From an uncultured Collinsella sp. (GTDB lineage: Bacteria > Actinomycetota > Coriobacteriia > Coriobacteriales > Coriobacteriaceae), in the NCBI GenBank assembly GCA_900556285.1, contig USOF01000057.1, positions 1 through 6,957 of the forward strand: a stretch of 6,957 bases of DNA. Reading direction: 5' to 3'. The notes under the pieces are model-generated. The model had not been told where the DNA came from. It made no database searches and saw only the letters and a program-made list of their open reading frames with translations. Shown one piece after another: positions 5,195-6,957 of the stretch. Position numbers and translations under genes: made by a program. How positions within the stretch are numbered: position 1 is the first letter of the stretch; every line of letters starts with the position of its first letter.

Positions 5195-6957
5195 CTACAG
5201 CTCGTTGGCCGCATGATACGCCGTGCGAATGGCGCTCGCGATGTCGGCGGTGCGCTCGCCCGAGCAGTCGCCCACGCAGGTCACGGGCACCGTCACGCCA
5301 TCCAGGTCAAACGCGTTGGCCTTGGAGCCCACGGCCATCACCACGTAATCGCAGGCGATCTTCACCGGCTCCTCGGCACCGTCCTCGGTGGTGTGCACGG
5401 CCTCCACGCCCTCGTCGGTAATGGCGGTCAGGCGGGTCTTAACGTGCTGTTCCACGTTGTGGGCGGCAAAGTCGCTCATGATCAGCGGCAGAATGGTCTC
5501 GGACTCGCCAGCGGCAATCTTGTCGAGCATCTCGACAATCGCCACCTCGCAGCCGTGCTGCAGCAGGTACTCGGCAGTCTCGGTGCCCACCAGGCCGCCG
5601 CCAATAACGGCGACGCGGCCCGTGAGCTCCACCTTGCCCGCCAGCACGTCCCAGCTCGAGACGACCTTCTCCGAGTCGGCACCCGGAACGGGGATGACCA
5701 CGTCGTGTGCGCCCACGGCCACAATCGCGGCGTCGGCGGCGTTGAGGTCCTCTGCCGTGGCGGCGTGGTTGAGCTCAACCTTCACGCCCAGGCCAGGCAG
5801 AATCTTCTCGTAGTACTCAACGGAGCGCATGATCTCGTCCTTGCGCGGAGGTGCGGCCGCCAGCACAATCTGGCCGCCCAGATGATCGCTCGCCTCGTAG
5901 ACGGTCACGTCGTAGCCGCGCTTGGCCGCCACGCGCGCGGCCTCCAGGCCGGCGATACCGCCGCCCACCACAGCAATCTTTTTGTCGCCCTCGCCCGGCT
6001 TGATGGCGATGGTCGCCTCGTCGCCGTTCTCGGCATTGAGCACGCACGAGATGTACTTGCGGTTTTGAATCGCGTCGACGCAGCCCTTGTTGCAGTTGAG
6101 GCACTCGCGGATGGGCTCGCCGGTCGCGGCCTTCAGCGCAATGTCGGGGTCGCACATGAGCGAGCGGCCGTAGGCGACAATGTCTGCCGAGCCGTCCTCC
6201 AGGATCTTCTCGCCGGCCTCGACCGAAACCACGCGGCCGACGGTTGCCACCGGCACGGAGACAAGGGCCTTGACGCGCTCGGCCACGGGCAGCGTCCAGT
6301 TGTAGGGCATGGCGCCCATGGGCGGAATGGTGTCGCCCATGTTGCCGGTATGGTTTGCCTGCGCGACCTGGATCATATCGATGCCGGCGCCCTCGAGCAG
6401 CTTGGCGAACTCGCAGGCCTCGTCGGGCTGCAGGCCGCCCTTACCGCGCGGCGTGCCGTCGGGGTTTTCCATGATCACGGGGAGCTTGTACTCCACCATC
6501 AGCTGCGGCGCGGCCTCCTTAATGGCGGCGACGACCTCCAGCGCGTAGCGAACGCGGTTCTGGAACGAGCCGCCGTACTCGTCCGTGCGCTTGTTGAGGA
6601 TCGCGGAGCACAGCGAACCCACCAGACGGTCGCCGTGGGCCTCGATGGCGTCGATGCCGGCCTGCTGCGCGCGAGCGGCCGAGGCGGCGATGGCCTCCTT
6701 GATCTGGGTGAGCTGTTCAACGCTGGCCTCGTTCACAAAGTGCTGCATATCGTGGTGCAGTTTGGCGTAGGCCTGCTTGCGGATCTCGTTGGACTCGGCC
6801 ATCTTGGCGGCAAAGGTCTCCTCGTCGCCGGCGGCCTTGGCCTCCTGCGCGGCCTTGGCGGCGGCCATGGAGCCCATGACCATGCGGCCGACGCCGGGCA
6901 CGTCGTACTCGGGGTGGAACAGCTGCAGCGCGACCTTGGCGCCGTGCTTGTGGACGG
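5195..6957 (-). CDS. Old Yellow Enzyme / 2,4-dienoyl-CoA-reductase-type NADH:flavin oxidoreductase (FMN, [4Fe-4S], FAD), 5' partial
   Basis: The frame is open from the right edge (VHKHGAKVALQLFHPEY...) to a TAG at 5195, giving 586 visible residues. By family length roughly 80 N-terminal residues are missing. The TIM-barrel part is recognised by HGAKVALQLFH, EAHGDRLVGS with NKRTDEYGGSFQNR (near 6557-6640), and the phosphate-binding VAYGRSLMCDPD (near 6145-6180). The [4Fe-4S] motif C-x2-C-x3-C-x11-C lies at 6044-6103 and matches the spacing in FadH-type 2,4-dienoyl-CoA reductase. The C-terminal half has an FAD site GGGIAG (5948-5965), an NAD(P) site GGGLVG (5585-5602) and the closing CVGDCSGERTADIASAI. 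In such enzymes NAD(P)H electrons pass FAD, then Fe-S, then FMN to reduce an activated C=C bond. Relatives include FadH, BaiCD/BaiH and trimethylamine dehydrogenase. The substrate cannot be told here. It is cytoplasmic; no membrane segment is seen. A GTG at 6899-6901 is not the start, as the conserved barrel continues upstream. Confidence 0.93.
   Translation of the reverse strand, partial: VHKHGAKVALQLFHPEYDVPGVGRMVMGSMAAAKAAQEAKAAGDEETFAAKMAESNEIRKQAYAKLHHDMQHFVNEASVEQLTQIKEAIAASAARAQQAGIDAIEAHGDRLVGSLCSAILNKRTDEYGGSFQNRVRYALEVVAAIKEAAPQLMVEYKLPVIMENPDGTPRGKGGLQPDEACEFAKLLEGAGIDMIQVAQANHTGNMGDTIPPMGAMPYNWTLPVAERVKALVSVPVATVGRVVSVEAGEKILEDGSADIVAYGRSLMCDPDIALKAATGEPIRECLNCNKGCVDAIQNRKYISCVLNAENGDEATIAIKPGEGDKKIAVVGGGIAGLEAARVAAKRGYDVTVYEASDHLGGQIVLAAAPPRKDEIMRSVEYYEKILPGLGVKVELNHAATAEDLNAADAAIVAVGAHDVVIPVPGADSEKVVSSWDVLAGKVELTGRVAVIGGGLVGTETAEYLLQHGCEVAIVEMLDKIAAGESETILPLIMSDFAAHNVEQHVKTRLTAITDEGVEAVHTTEDGAEEPVKIACDYVVMAVGSKANAFDLDGVTVPVTCVGDCSGERTADIASAIRTAYHAANEL

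Noticed and set aside
6899..6901. GTG as the start of the flavin oxidoreductase
   Set aside because: The conserved barrel sequence HGAKVALQLFH continues upstream in frame to the window edge, so the gene is 5' truncated by the window.

Overview
The window is GC-rich and every supportable gene lies on the minus strand, so it reads from right to left. The gene content (membrane-bound energy-converting hydrogenase modules, a flavin/iron-sulfur ene-reductase, strong AGGAGG ribosome binding sites, GC-rich codons) suggests a strict or facultative anaerobe. My best guess is a high-GC gut actinobacterium of the Coriobacteriia (Collinsella-like). That is inference from gene style; no rRNA or other marker is present.

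Right end (about 5195-6957): most of a large Old Yellow Enzyme / 2,4-dienoyl-CoA-reductase-type NADH:flavin oxidoreductase. It has a TIM barrel, a C-x2-C-x3-C-x11-C iron-sulfur motif and an FAD/NAD(P) domain. Its 5' end lies beyond the window. A strong intrinsic terminator (5081-5119) follows it.

Middle (about 4315-5080): an AT-rich intergenic stretch, then a small stand-alone tandem helix-turn-helix protein resembling OrfA/InsJ of IS3/IS150-type elements. No OrfB partner is present, and the gene has its own intrinsic terminator (4315-4337).

Left (1-4062): the start of an operon for a membrane-bound, complex-I-related energy-converting [NiFe] hydrogenase (group 4, Ech/formate-hydrogenlyase type) or a hydrogenase-related complex. 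The gene order is a NuoL-like plus NuoH-like fusion (960 aa), a NuoB-like small subunit with the proximal [4Fe-4S] ligands, and a NuoC-like subunit cut by the window edge. The L-H-B-C order matches echA-echB-echC-echD. Spacing is tight: 12 nt between the first two genes, then a TAATG stop/start overlap. Each later gene has a good Shine-Dalgarno sequence inside or against the preceding gene. The NiFe catalytic (NuoD-like) and ferredoxin-like (NuoI) subunits would be expected just left of position 1.

Together the operon would encode the membrane ion-translocating module and the electron-transfer/connecting subunits of a complex coupling low-potential electrons (ferredoxin or formate) to H2 and ion pumping. 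The most notable feature is the single-polypeptide fusion of the antiporter-like L subunit to the H subunit. The flavin oxidoreductase and the HTH gene are separate transcription units by terminator placement.
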